Position numbers and translations under genes: made by a program. 64,000 nucleotides of DNA from Dasania phycosphaerae (GTDB lineage: Bacteria > Pseudomonadota > Gammaproteobacteria > Pseudomonadales > Dasaniaceae): positions 1 through 64,000 of the forward strand of contig NZ_JAPTGG010000009.1 of the NCBI RefSeq assembly GCF_026891035.1. The letters run 5' to 3'. The first letter of the stretch is position 1, and each line of letters begins with the position of its first letter. The notes under the pieces are model-generated. The model saw only the letters and a program-made list of their open reading frames with translations. It was not told the origin of the DNA and searched no databases. Below, one piece after another: positions 34,305-44,129 of this stretch.

Positions 34305-35762
34305 CTAGGATTCATACACCTCAAAGCGCAATAAATCCTCGGGCTCAGAGCGTCTGCGTATCAATTTGCTGCCTTGTTGCATATCGGTCATCACCGCAGC
34401 AGCAGAGGCGCGGCCGCAGTATTCGTTCATCATTTCCAGTGCATAAGCGCCGGTATCTAACAGGGCGATGATGTCGCCGTTTTGGGTGTTGGCGGGTAGC
34501 TCGCGCAAGTTGGGTTGATGTACTAATACCTGCTCCAAAGTGGCATGGTGAGCGCTAAGCGCAGGCTCGGCAGCGAGTAGGGATTTAACCCGGCCTTCGC
34601 CTTCTACATCGTAATAGGTGTCGGTACTATCACAGAGCGGCCCAGCCATGCGGCAGAGCTTGGTGTCTTTATCGTCGGCGCGGCTGGCGTTAAGCATGTG
34701 AAAATACCAGCCTGAATAAATATCAAACAGGATGTTATAACCGGCATCTAAATAATAAACGGGGTGGTCGCTGCGTTGTTTTTCACATTCTATACGGCTA
34801 AGCAAAATGGCGGTGTCGCTCATCATGCTGCGGCCAGGCTCAACAATAAGTTCTATATCAGTACCCAATGCATCGGTCATAGGTTGGATTAAAACTTTCG
34901 CTATGGTTTCAAAATCTACATCGGTGCGATAGTTTTCCTGGTAGTGCTGGGCTACGCTATGCCAGTTTTCCTCTGAACTACTGTAGTTTTTAGGGTAGCC
35001 GCCACCCAGATTAATATGTTGTAAAGGGTAGGGCATTAAGGCGCTAACTTCTTTGGCGTAAGCGATTAGAAACTCCGCTTCTTTTTGATAGGCGTTAAGG
35101 TCGGTGACCTGTGTACCTATATGGGCGTGTATGCCAGTCATGGTTAAAAAATCGGGGTTGGCATTGATTAGCGCAATGGCAATGCGCTGCTCTTCGCGGG
35201 TCATACCAAATTTGGAACTGGAGGTGCCGGTTTCCCAGCCTGCGGCAGCGCCACCTTTTATTTCGGGCACTATGCGCAGAGTAACATTGGCTTTTTTGTT
35301 TAGCGCTTGCGCTACCGATAGGATGCGCTCTAGTTCGGCAATAGAATCGACGTTGATGGCTTTAATGTCTTCGGCGATGACTTGTTCTAACTCTGGGCGT
35401 AATTTGGCCACGCCATTAAACACCATCTCTTTAGCACTGTAGCCAGCAGTTTTGGCCTTAAAAAATTCACCTCCCGAATTAATTTCTATGCTTAAGCCTG
35501 CGTCTTTAAAAACTTGTAACACAGCAATATTGGCATTGGCCTTACTGGCAAAACAAACCGTGGTGTTGGCGTGTACGCGGCGAAAGTTGCTTAAAATATC
35601 ATTGGCATTTTGGCGTAGCTTAGGTTCTGAATACACATATAAGGGCGAGCCATATTCTGCTATCAGCTCAACGGTGTTTACCCCGTCTATATACAGTTGG
35701 TTGTTTTGGCTGGTTAAATGGCCGGGGCGGCCCCAGGGGTGTAAAGCAACAGCTTGTCTCAT
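34305..35762 (-). CDS. Fold-type-III PLP decarboxylase (diaminopimelate/ornithine decarboxylase superfamily)
   Basis: The 485-residue protein has the alanine-racemase-like barrel: the PLP lysine in CFASKANANIAVL, then IHAHIGTQV, NLGGGYPK and VEPGRSM. The C-terminal GPLCDSTDTYYD holds the active-site Cys. The CDSxD form is closer to ornithine/lysine-type enzymes than the CESxD of classical LysA, so I do not assign lysA. It is about 60 residues longer than LysA. It shares orientation with the Orn/Lys/Arg decarboxylase 154 bp downstream, so they may act in one polyamine or lysine pathway. Confidence 0.82.
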   Translation of the reverse strand: MRQAVALHPWGRPGHLTSQNNQLYIDGVNTVELIAEYGSPLYVYSEPKLRQNANDILSNFRRVHANTTVCFASKANANIAVLQVFKDAGLSIEINSGGEFFKAKTAGYSAKEMVFNGVAKLRPELEQVIAEDIKAINVDSIAELERILSVAQALNKKANVTLRIVPEIKGGAAAGWETGTSSSKFGMTREEQRIAIALINANPDFLTMTGIHAHIGTQVTDLNAYQKEAEFLIAYAKEVSALMPYPLQHINLGGGYPKNYSSSEENWHSVAQHYQENYRTDVDFETIAKVLIQPMTDALGTDIELIVEPGRSMMSDTAILLSRIECEKQRSDHPVYYLDAGYNILFDIYSGWYFHMLNASRADDKDTKLCRMAGPLCDSTDTYYDVEGEGRVKSLLAAEPALSAHHATLEQVLVHQPNLRELPANTQNGDIIALLDTGAYALEMMNEYCGRASAAAVMTDMQQGSKLIRRRSEPEDLLRFEVYES

Positions 35763-35937
35763 TTGTCATACTCAGTTGCAGTGTTTGGCAAACACTATAA
35801 ATTAATAAAATGTGAAACTGAGCCTACTGTCGACTTTTTTTAAAATAGCCACAAGAGACATTTTTTAAGGTGGCTTGTGATTTATATTCACAAGTCTGTT
35901 ACATCTGCTTAAAAAATAATCTTTTGTGGCTGTGGAC

Positions 35938-36834
35938 TTAGGTGGGGATAGTCATATTGGCTTCGCTCAGTAACCAATCTATAAAAACTTTGCAGCGCTC
36001 GGATAAGCTTTCTTGTTGGCTGGTAATTAAATGGTAAGAAGAAGGGTCGTGAATTTTACTGGCAAAGGGCTGTACTAATACTCCAGAGCGTAAGTCGTCG
36101 GCACAGGTTAGGTTATCGCCCATGGCTACGCCTAGGCCGTGCCTGGCGGCAATCATTTGATGTATGGTACTGGGTATAATCATGCTGTCATTCGCTTCTA
36201 TGCCGGTGACGCCCTCTGCTGCTAGCCAAGTGGCCCACAGGCCGTCATTGCCTTCACTAATTAGGGTGTGCTGTTTTAAATCTACGGGCTTAAGTAGTTT
36301 GGGCTCTTGCTCTAAAAGTTTAGGGCTGCATACGGGAAAGCTTAAGGTTTCCACTAATAATATTACATCGCGGTACTGCCACTGGTCGGCGTTCCCCCAG
36401 CATATGCATACGTCTAAATCGGGGTTGTAGGCGGCTTCCATATCATCAGAAGTTAACAGGTTGATGCGCAGCTTGGGGTATAGGGCTTTAAATTTATGTA
36501 GCCTGGGCATTAACCAATAGGCGGCAAAGGCGGGCGGAGTGGAGATGGCTAACTCGCCACTGTAATCATCTTGTTTTAAATCTTTTACCGAGCGGGTGAT
36601 TAGCTCCAGTGCTGAACTGACCGCGGGTAACAGCGCTTTGCCCTCGGCGGTTAAATCTACTTGCGTGGTCGATCTATCAAAAAGTTTTACCTCTAAATTG
36701 TCCTCTAACAGTTTGATTTGTTTACTCACTGCGCTGTGGGTAACGCAAAGCTCGTCGGCGGCGCGCACAAAGGATAAGTGTTTGGCGACAGCAGAAAATA
36801 CCCGCAGGGCATTAAGGGGAGGCAGTTTGGTCAT
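35938..36834 (-). CDS. LysR-family transcriptional regulator (GcvA-like)
   Basis: The 298-residue regulator starts LPPLNALRVFSAVAKHLSFVRAADELCVTHSAVSKQIKLLE, the GcvA-type helix-turn-helix, followed by the periplasmic-binding-protein-like effector domain. It lies 175 bp upstream of the decarboxylase pair and divergent from the TonB receptor with a 314-bp gap. It may control either side, possibly in response to an amino acid. I see no clear palindromic LysR box in the gap, which otherwise holds no gene. Confidence 0.9.
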   Translation of the reverse strand: MTKLPPLNALRVFSAVAKHLSFVRAADELCVTHSAVSKQIKLLEDNLEVKLFDRSTTQVDLTAEGKALLPAVSSALELITRSVKDLKQDDYSGELAISTPPAFAAYWLMPRLHKFKALYPKLRINLLTSDDMEAAYNPDLDVCICWGNADQWQYRDVILLVETLSFPVCSPKLLEQEPKLLKPVDLKQHTLISEGNDGLWATWLAAEGVTGIEANDSMIIPSTIHQMIAARHGLGVAMGDNLTCADDLRSGVLVQPFASKIHDPSSYHLITSQQESLSERCKVFIDWLLSEANMTIPT

Positions 36835-37148
36835 AGGGCGTCAGTTACCAATGTTTGTTAAGGCTTATATTAAAGCGTTGCTTGCGCTAATGGCCCGCCA
36901 GTTAGGGCTAGGTCATAAAACCAGTGTATGAACTTCATTATTTTTAAACAAGGCTAAAGCCCCAATATAGCCGCTAAGGCAGGGGCTTACTAGCTAGTGC
37001 CTTTTAGTCACATCTGCGGTGTTTTCTTTTCACTATTCAGCAGCGTCTAGCCCTGATTACTATAGTGGCCGTTATATCAATTAGCTTAGTGCGGCTTATG
37101 GCGGCTAAGTGTTGACCTTAAGCCCAAAACAATAACAAGGGATAAGCA

Positions 37149-39554
37149 ATGTTTAATAAAAAACTTTTAACCCAAGCCATTATCGTAGCCTCCGCCAGTA
37201 GTATGAGTGTTGCTGTGCAGGCGCAAAGCGCACTGGAGGAAGTGGTAGTAACCGCTACCAAGCGTGCAAAAAGCCTGCAGGATGTTGCCATAGCGGTAAC
37301 CGCCATGGGTGAAAACGAGTTGGACGAATTTAATATCGCCAACTTTGATGACTATGTGCGCTACTTACCGGGTGTTAACTCCGCAGGCCGTGGCCCTGGC
37401 CAGTCCTCGGTGTTTATACGCGGTATGGCTACCGACTCTTCCGATCAAACCTCTGTTGAATTTGGTGCCCCCATCCCCAACGTGGCCTTGTATTTGGATG
37501 AACAGCCAGCCAGCTCTACCGGCCGCAACTTAGATGTGTACGCGGCTGACTTGGAGCGAGTAGAGGTACTGCCTGGCCCGCAAGGTACTTTGTTTGGCGC
37601 TAGCTCGCAGGCCGGTACCATACGCCTAATTACCAACAAGCCTAATTTGCAAGAAACCCAGGTGAGTGTGGATGTGAGTGTGTCCGACACCCACAAGGGT
37701 GAGTCCAGCCACAGTGAAGAGCTGGTGCTTAACTTCCCATTAATTGAGGGCAAGTTAGCGGTGCGGGGTGTGTTTTATAACGCAGTAGACGGCGGTTATA
37801 TAGACAACGTCTATGGCGAAACCTCCTTTGGTCCCGGCGATGTGGGTTTTCCAACGGGAGCCACCACCACCGTTGCTAACAACGCTGATTTTGTAGAAGA
37901 CGACTTTAACGATACTCAATACACCGGCTATCGTTTTGGCGCAAAATACAATATTAATGACGACTGGAGTATTTTGGGCCAGTTTATGCACCAAGAGCTA
38001 GAGGCCGACGGTGTTTTTGACCACGCCCCCAGCAAAATTGATGATTTACAAACTCCCGGCGAGGCACCTACCGGTGTAGGCATAGGCGATTTAGAAGTTA
38101 CCCGCTACTTCCCCGATAAGTTAGATGATCAGTTCGAGCAAATTGGCGTTACCGTTGAAGGACGCATAGGCCAGTTAGATGTGGTTTACGCGGGTTCTTA
38201 TTTGGATAGGGAAGTGGTTAACAGCTTTGACTACACTGGCTATACCCACGTGGGTACCTTCTCTTACTACTACTTATGTCAGCCCAGCTACACCCATTGT
38301 GGCAGCCCCATACAGGGTATGCCCGATAGCCAAGTGAACAACACCCGGCAAACCAACGAGCTGCGCATAAGCTCAGACTTTGATGGCGGAGTTAATTTTA
38401 TTGCCGGCCTGTACCACGACGATGCTAAAACCGAAGTCGATAGCAACTTCTATGTGCAAGCGGTATACGATAGTGAAGCTTTCCATATTAACCGTCCTTT
38501 ACCGGGTTCAACCACGGTAAACCCCGACTACCGGCCACGGGGTATTACTTACACCAACGATATTACTCGCCGCGAAGACCAGCGCGCCATTTTTGGTGAG
38601 GTGAATTTTGATATCACCGAGCAAGTATCGGCCACCTTGGGGGCTAGATATTATGAAATCGATATCTCCATGTTGGGTTCTACCAGCTTTGCCAGTGCTA
38701 AGCAGTGGAATGCCGTAGACGAAGATGATAACGGCCGAAACTACGATGAAATTTTTGCCGATCACCTACCCTATGAGCAAGATGACACCATCTTTAAGGC
38801 CTCCTTGGAATACACCCCAAATGATGATCAGTTGTATTACGTTACCTACTCTGAAGGCTTTAGACCCGGTGGTTTAAACCGTCCCCCGGAAAGCGCTTTT
38901 GTATCGCAAACCTACGATAGCGATGAAGTTACCAACTATGAGTTTGGCTGGAAAACCACTTGGCTAGATGGCCGGGTACGTTTTAACGGTGCGCTGTACT
39001 TTATTGATTGGCAAGGCATGCAAGTGGGCATTACCGATTTTGAAAACGTCGGCGTGGTGACCTTTGTTAGCAATGTATCTGACTCTGAAATTTACGGTTT
39101 AGAAGGTGATATAACTTTTGCGGCCACCGATAACTTAATGCTATTTGCCTCGTTCTCATTGTTAGATACCGAGATGACTAAAGTCTCAGAGGGCGGTAGC
39201 CAAATTGCCAAAGAGGGCAGCGAAATAGCCTTAGCGCCACCGGTGCAACTTAACTTACGCGCGCGCTATGAGTGGACTATAGCGGATATGGAATCGCATG
39301 CGCAGCTGGTTTACTCCTACACCGACGAGCAATACAGCTCGGTGATAGAGGCAAACCGTTACTTACAAGACTCTTACCAAACCGTAGACGCATCCTTTGG
39401 CATGGCCATAGATGAGCACTGGGGCGCAGAGTTATTTGTAGAGAACTTAACCGACGAGCGTGCTGAGTTGTTTATTAACTCCTTAGATACCAGCTTGCGG
39501 ATTACTACTAATCGGCCGCGCACGGTAGGTTTACGTGTGTCTTACGATTACTAA
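37149..39554 (+). CDS. TonB-dependent outer-membrane receptor
   Basis: The 801-residue protein has a signal peptide (SVAVQAQ), a TonB box-like segment (LEEVVVTATKRAKSLQDV), a plug domain (VFIRGMATDS, LERVEVLPGPQGTLFGASSQAGTIRLITNKP) and a 22-strand barrel ending in the typical aromatic GLRVSYDY. The substrate is unknown; this subgroup in marine bacteria often takes up complex organics. The gene has its own strong terminator. AAGGGATAAGC before the ATG sets the start. Confidence 0.93.
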   Translation: MFNKKLLTQAIIVASASSMSVAVQAQSALEEVVVTATKRAKSLQDVAIAVTAMGENELDEFNIANFDDYVRYLPGVNSAGRGPGQSSVFIRGMATDSSDQTSVEFGAPIPNVALYLDEQPASSTGRNLDVYAADLERVEVLPGPQGTLFGASSQAGTIRLITNKPNLQETQVSVDVSVSDTHKGESSHSEELVLNFPLIEGKLAVRGVFYNAVDGGYIDNVYGETSFGPGDVGFPTGATTTVANNADFVEDDFNDTQYTGYRFGAKYNINDDWSILGQFMHQELEADGVFDHAPSKIDDLQTPGEAPTGVGIGDLEVTRYFPDKLDDQFEQIGVTVEGRIGQLDVVYAGSYLDREVVNSFDYTGYTHVGTFSYYYLCQPSYTHCGSPIQGMPDSQVNNTRQTNELRISSDFDGGVNFIAGLYHDDAKTEVDSNFYVQAVYDSEAFHINRPLPGSTTVNPDYRPRGITYTNDITRREDQRAIFGEVNFDITEQVSATLGARYYEIDISMLGSTSFASAKQWNAVDEDDNGRNYDEIFADHLPYEQDDTIFKASLEYTPNDDQLYYVTYSEGFRPGGLNRPPESAFVSQTYDSDEVTNYEFGWKTTWLDGRVRFNGALYFIDWQGMQVGITDFENVGVVTFVSNVSDSEIYGLEGDITFAATDNLMLFASFSLLDTEMTKVSEGGSQIAKEGSEIALAPPVQLNLRARYEWTIADMESHAQLVYSYTDEQYSSVIEANRYLQDSYQTVDASFGMAIDEHWGAELFVENLTDERAELFINSLDTSLRITTNRPRTVGLRVSYDY

Positions 39555-39593
39555 AACCTAGTTTCATAGTGCTCTCATGAGTATGTCCCTGTT

Positions 39594-39630
39594 GACCATA
39601 GCTTAGCCCGCTAAGCTATGGTCTTTTTTT
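39594..39630 (+). terminator. Rho-independent terminator after the TonB receptor
   Basis: A perfect 12-bp stem (GACCATAGCTTA / TAAGCTATGGTC) with loop GCCCGC is followed by seven T. Confidence 0.93.
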
Positions 39631-39778
39631 AGATTTTTATTTTTGCCATGTAGGTTGGCGCGCCTATGCGCTGTGGCTCAGTTACTACATATAACAGTAA
39701 TAATAATTTTTTGTGTCAATCCCAGAGGTACCCCCATGCTTAACGTTTATCTAATAATTACTAGCGAGGGCGTTTAAT

Positions 39779-41287
39779 ATGTCTAGTATTAAAGCGCCTA
39801 CTCGTTGGGATATTGCGATTACTTTAGTTTTGTTGGTGAGCTTATTATCGCTATCCGTTTATTTTTTTGGTGAGGATTCCTCCCTAGGCCCCAACCAAAT
39901 TGTATTGACCTTGGTAGCAGCGGTGGTGGCCTTAATCGGCGTTAAAAACGGCTTGTGTTGGGAAGATATAGAACAGACCATTATCAGCTCAGTATCGGCC
40001 GCCTTAATGGCTGCGCTAATACTGTTATCGGTAGGCGGCTTAATTGGCAGTTGGATATTATCGGGCACGGTGCCCAGTATGATTTATTACGGCGGTCTGT
40101 TGCTAAGCCCTGAATATTTTTATGTGGCAGGCTGCTTGTTATGCGCGTTGGTGTCTTTTTGTGTGGGCAGCTCCTGGACTACCGTAGGCACCATAGGGGT
40201 AGGGGTAATGGGCACGGCGGTAAGCCTGGATATGCCGGTAGAAATTACCGCCGGTGCGATTATTTCGGGCTCGTATTTTGGCGATAAAATGTCGCCCATG
40301 TCTGATACCACTAACCTGGCCCCAGCGGTAACCGGCACCGACTTGTTTACTCATATACGCAGCATGATGTGGACAACCTTCCCCAGTATATTGATCACCT
40401 TGGTGATATTTACCGTGCTGGGTTTAAATCATGAGCCCGATGTTGTTGATGGGGTTATAGATAGCTCACTGTTTTCTGCCGGTTTAACAGATACCTTTAC
40501 CATTAATCTATTTATGCTATTACCAGTGGCCTTTGTGGTGTTTATGGCCATGAAAAAAGTGCCAGCCTTAGCGACAGTGTTAGCGGGTACCATGGTGGGC
40601 TGTGTGTTTGCCGTGCTGTTTCAAGGGCCGGTGATTACCCAGTTTGTAAATGACGCCAGCCTCAATACTTTTGAGGCCATGGTAAAAGGCACCTGGACGG
40701 TGTTGTTTGATGGCTATGTGTCCAATACTGGCGACAGCAAAATCGACAGCCTGCTATCGCGCGGTGGTATGTTCTCTATGTTGCACACCTTATGGCTAAT
40801 TATTGCAGCCATGAGCTTTGGCGGTATGATGGAAAAAACCGGCATGTTACAAAAAATGGTGCGCGGCTTATTGGCCCTGTCGGTATCCAGTGCCGCGCTG
40901 GTAGCCAAAACCATAGTCAGTTGCATAGGGGTGAATGCCATAGCTTCCGATCAGTATATTTCTATCGTTATGCCTGGCCGTATGTATAGCGATGAGTATA
41001 AAAAACGCGGCATAAAACCCGAAGTGTTATCACGGGTGCTGGAAGATGGCGGCACCATCACCTCACCTTTAATACCCTGGAATACCTGCGGTGCGTTTTT
41101 AATGGGCACCTTGGGGGTAGCAACCATAGCCTATGTACCTTATTGCTTTTTTAATTTAATTAATCCACTGATGTCTATAGTGCTGGCGTATTTGGGTATA
41201 GGAATGGGCAATGATGAGCCAGTGGCTAGCGGCGCGGTAGCTAACAGCCAAGAGAATAACAGTGTACTTGAGGGCGTTAGCCGTTAA
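39779..41287 (+). CDS. nhaC: NhaC-family Na+/H+ antiporter
   Basis: The 502-residue polytopic membrane protein has about twelve helices. NhaC-type motifs include SVGGLIGSWILSGTVPSMIYYG, CVGSSWTTVGTIGVG, GAIISGSYFGDKMSPMSDTTNLAP and ITSPLIPWNTCGAF. It exchanges Na+ (or an organic cation) for protons across the inner membrane. Because decarboxylases lie nearby, an amine or amino-acid antiport role should not be excluded; NhaC relatives include such exchangers. Confidence 0.88.
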   Translation: MSSIKAPTRWDIAITLVLLVSLLSLSVYFFGEDSSLGPNQIVLTLVAAVVALIGVKNGLCWEDIEQTIISSVSAALMAALILLSVGGLIGSWILSGTVPSMIYYGGLLLSPEYFYVAGCLLCALVSFCVGSSWTTVGTIGVGVMGTAVSLDMPVEITAGAIISGSYFGDKMSPMSDTTNLAPAVTGTDLFTHIRSMMWTTFPSILITLVIFTVLGLNHEPDVVDGVIDSSLFSAGLTDTFTINLFMLLPVAFVVFMAMKKVPALATVLAGTMVGCVFAVLFQGPVITQFVNDASLNTFEAMVKGTWTVLFDGYVSNTGDSKIDSLLSRGGMFSMLHTLWLIIAAMSFGGMMEKTGMLQKMVRGLLALSVSSAALVAKTIVSCIGVNAIASDQYISIVMPGRMYSDEYKKRGIKPEVLSRVLEDGGTITSPLIPWNTCGAFLMGTLGVATIAYVPYCFFNLINPLMSIVLAYLGIGMGNDEPVASGAVANSQENNSVLEGVSR

Positions 41288-41461
41288 CTCAAAAGCTAAT
41301 CACAGCCTGAGTTGGGCGGCTTTCATGGCGGCCTAGCCCTCGACAATAGCCGCCTAAGCCTATATAGTGCGCGGCCCTTTTTTAGCTATTGTGGCTTAGC
41401 TGCTTGCTGCCATGCATACCGTTTAGGCTATGCCTCTAGCCTTTATATTCTGGATTTCCGC

Positions 41462-43066
41462 TTGATTACCACTGCAAACATCACCATGCAATTTGGCGCT
41501 GAGCCTTTGTTTGAAAATATCTCTGCCAAATTTGATAGCGGCAACCGCTATGGCTTAATTGGTGCCAATGGCTGCGGCAAATCCACCTTTATGAAGATAC
41601 TCAGCGGCGCGCTGGCCCCTACGGCGGGTAATGTGTCTATTAACCCCGGCGCTAAAATGGGTGTGCTCAGCCAGGATCAATTCGCCTTTGAGGCCTATAG
41701 TGTGGTGGATGCGGTAATTATGGGCGACACCGCCCTGTGGCCTATTAAGCAAGAGCGCGACCGCCTCTACAGCCTGCCAGAAATGACCGAAGAAGAGGGC
41801 ATGAAGGTGGCCGAGCTAGAGGTAGAATTTGCCGAAATGGATGGTTACAGCGCCGAAAGCCGCGCTGGCGATATTTTGCTAGAGGCAGGCATAGCCGAGG
41901 AGTTTCACTTTGGCTCTATGACGCAAGTGGCCCCCGGCTATAAAGTACGCGTGTTATTAGCGCAAGCCTTATTTGCCAACCCCGATATTTTATTGCTGGA
42001 CGAACCCACCAATAACTTGGATATACACACCATTAACTGGTTGGCTGGCGTGCTTAACGAGCGCAAGTGCACCATGATTATCATCTCGCACGATAGGCAT
42101 TTTTTAAACTCGGTATGCACGCATATGGCCGATATAGATTACGGCGAGTTGCGTATTTACCCCGGTAACTATGAATACTTTCTAGAGGCTTCATCTTTAA
42201 TACGCGAGCAGCTATTAACTGAAAACGCCAAAAAAAGCGCCGAGATGGATGACCTGCAAGCCTTTGTTAATCGCTTTTCGGCTAATGCCTCTAAGGCCAA
42301 ACAGGCCAGCTCGCGGGCCAAGAAGTTAGAAAAAATCACTTTAGATGAAGTAAAAACTTCCAGCCGCCAAACCCCTTCGCTGCGTTTTAAGCAAAGTAAA
42401 AAGCTACACAGGCAAGCGCTGGTGTTAGAGGACTTAGGCCACGGCTACGATGGCGAAACGCTATTTAGCAACGGTAATATTATTTTAGAAGCCGGTGCCA
42501 GGCTGGCGGTTATAGGCGAAAACGGCGCGGGTAAAACCACGTTTTTACGCTGCCTAATGAACGAGCTGCAAGCCAATAGCGGTGTGATTAAATGGTCAGA
42601 AAACGCCACTATAGGTTACTGCCCACAAGACAGCAGTGCTGATTTTGACTCCGACTTAAATCTATTTGATTGGATGTCGCAATGGCGCACCCCTAAGCAC
42701 GACGACTTAATGGTACGCGCCATGTTGGGCCGCCTATTATTTACCGCCGACGATGCTAATAAGCAAGCCAGAGTTTGCTCTGGTGGTGAAAAGAACCGCC
42801 TATTGTTTGGCAAGTTAATGATGATGGACACCAACGTGTTAATCATGGACGAACCCACCAACCACTTAGATATAGAGGCCATAGAGGCTCTAAATATCGC
42901 CCTTAAAAATTACGATGGCACATTAATTTTTGTTAGCCACGACAGGGAGTTTGTTTCATCCCTAGCGACACGTGTTATAGAAATTAAAGATCAAAGCGTC
43001 ATCGATTACCAAGGCACTTACGACGAGTACTTGGCCAGCCAAAACAAGAGTCAAAAAGTCGCTTAG
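41462..43066 (+). CDS. ybiT: ABC-F family ATPase YbiT
   Basis: The 534-residue soluble protein has two ABC domains. Walker A motifs are GANGCGKST and GENGAGKTT, the second ABC signature is CSGGEKNRL, and Walker B/DEPT motifs are LLLDEPTNNLD and LIMDEPTNHLD. The linker between is the arm region. ABC-F proteins act on the ribosome, not in transport. I chose TTG 41462 (ITTANITMQFG) because it matches the YbiT start and length (530). The upstream extension to 41312 has no conserved look. Confidence 0.9.
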   Translation: MITTANITMQFGAEPLFENISAKFDSGNRYGLIGANGCGKSTFMKILSGALAPTAGNVSINPGAKMGVLSQDQFAFEAYSVVDAVIMGDTALWPIKQERDRLYSLPEMTEEEGMKVAELEVEFAEMDGYSAESRAGDILLEAGIAEEFHFGSMTQVAPGYKVRVLLAQALFANPDILLLDEPTNNLDIHTINWLAGVLNERKCTMIIISHDRHFLNSVCTHMADIDYGELRIYPGNYEYFLEASSLIREQLLTENAKKSAEMDDLQAFVNRFSANASKAKQASSRAKKLEKITLDEVKTSSRQTPSLRFKQSKKLHRQALVLEDLGHGYDGETLFSNGNIILEAGARLAVIGENGAGKTTFLRCLMNELQANSGVIKWSENATIGYCPQDSSADFDSDLNLFDWMSQWRTPKHDDLMVRAMLGRLLFTADDANKQARVCSGGEKNRLLFGKLMMMDTNVLIMDEPTNHLDIEAIEALNIALKNYDGTLIFVSHDREFVSSLATRVIEIKDQSVIDYQGTYDEYLASQNKSQKVA

Positions 43067-43086
43067 TGTTTGTGGCTTTCGCTGTC

Positions 43087-43307
43087 ATACCGGCTTGCAA
43101 GCCGGTATCCAGCTATACCATCCTCATCTAGTTGTACTGCACTCGATTCAGTACCCCGTACCCGTCATACCGGCCACCGAGCCGGTATCCAGTTCTAGCA
43201 GCAAGCCAGTTGCCCGCAAGACACGCCGTGAATACATCCGTGTACCCAAAACACTCGTGTTACTCGTGGGGCAGGCTCTAGGCTAGGCGCTGGCATCCAT
43301 GCCAGCG
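43087..43307. repeat. Cluster of extragenic palindromes
   Basis: Three palindromes fill most of the 430-bp gap after ybiT: ATACCGGCTTGCAAGCCGGTAT-type at 43087-43108 (perfect), ATACCGGC/GCCGGTAT at 43167-43188, and CGCTGGCAT/ATGCCAGCG at 43288-43307. Each of the first two is preceded by GTC and followed by CCAG, the same frame as repeats near 55.3 and 61.2 kb. Between them, 43242-43280 matches in reverse a 37-bp module in the second MITE copy. The short reading frame here is not a gene. Confidence 0.85.
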
Positions 43308-43497
43308 ACTGTCTTGCAAACAACTGCCTTGCTGCCTGCAATATCGCGGCTTGAAAGGATGGGGGCTTCAGTCAGTTGAATTATTTATGTGCATATTCAC
43401 ACTTTTGGCTGTAGATGTAGACTTAAAAACCTAAATGTAGCCATAATGGTTATATCTGGAAATTATATAAATATATTATTAAGCGAAAGGGATATCG

Positions 43498-44055
43498 ATG
43501 AGGTCGGGTTTACTAATCAATGATGAACCGCTAATAAAGTTAGGGCATCGGTTGCTATGCATGTTCTTTGCAGCTTATGACTTTGAAGTATTCTACCGCG
43601 AATCCGATCCTGTTTTAAGAGACTCTGATCCTTTAGATGATTTTCGTCAATTCGAAGAAACCGAAATATCTGAAAATCTTCTTACTCTTGCTGCCTTGGC
43701 TAGAGCGTGTGATGACGAGTACGGCCTTCTCGGCATAGCTGAGAGTGCGTTTCCACAAGGTGTAGGTACATTGACTACCGATAAAGGAGTTGGGCTGTTA
43801 ACACTAAGAGAAGCGTGCAACAAAATAGTCCACGCTCAATCCCTGACTTATGATTTAGCCAAAGGTACAGAAAATCCTATTTGGGGAAAATGGCACCAAG
43901 ATCAAGGACATACGGTAACAGACAGTTTCAAGGCTCCAGCAATAATAATTAAAGGAATGCTCCAAAATGGGAACGCATGCGAAACACGTATTGAATTGGT
44001 TCCTTTTATCTATGGCGTATCAATAGGGAATATAAGTCAGTGGAAAATCGCTTAA
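43498..44055 (+). CDS. Hypothetical protein, first of a two-gene accessory unit
   Basis: The 185-residue soluble protein has no signal peptide or membrane helix. GAAAGGG before ATG 43498 supports the start. It contains LLTLREACNKIVHAQSLTYD, a helical pattern with Arg-Glu and a following His that faintly recalls HEPN-type RNase motifs, but the spacing does not fit the standard R-x4-6-H. Codon use is more A/T-rich than ybiT or the following cluster, which suggests transfer. I do not recognise the family. Confidence 0.65.
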   Translation: MRSGLLINDEPLIKLGHRLLCMFFAAYDFEVFYRESDPVLRDSDPLDDFRQFEETEISENLLTLAALARACDDEYGLLGIAESAFPQGVGTLTTDKGVGLLTLREACNKIVHAQSLTYDLAKGTENPIWGKWHQDQGHTVTDSFKAPAIIIKGMLQNGNACETRIELVPFIYGVSIGNISQWKIA

Positions 44056-44129
44056 CAAACCAAGGTGTTTTCTTTTAGGGGGCGAACGCTCTGTCGCAGC
44101 GTCGCTGTTTGAAGTATTAGGGATTCTAT

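Noticed and set aside
43095..43286. 63-residue open frame in the repeat cluster
   Set aside because: It is made of palindromic repeat sequence and has no ribosome site.
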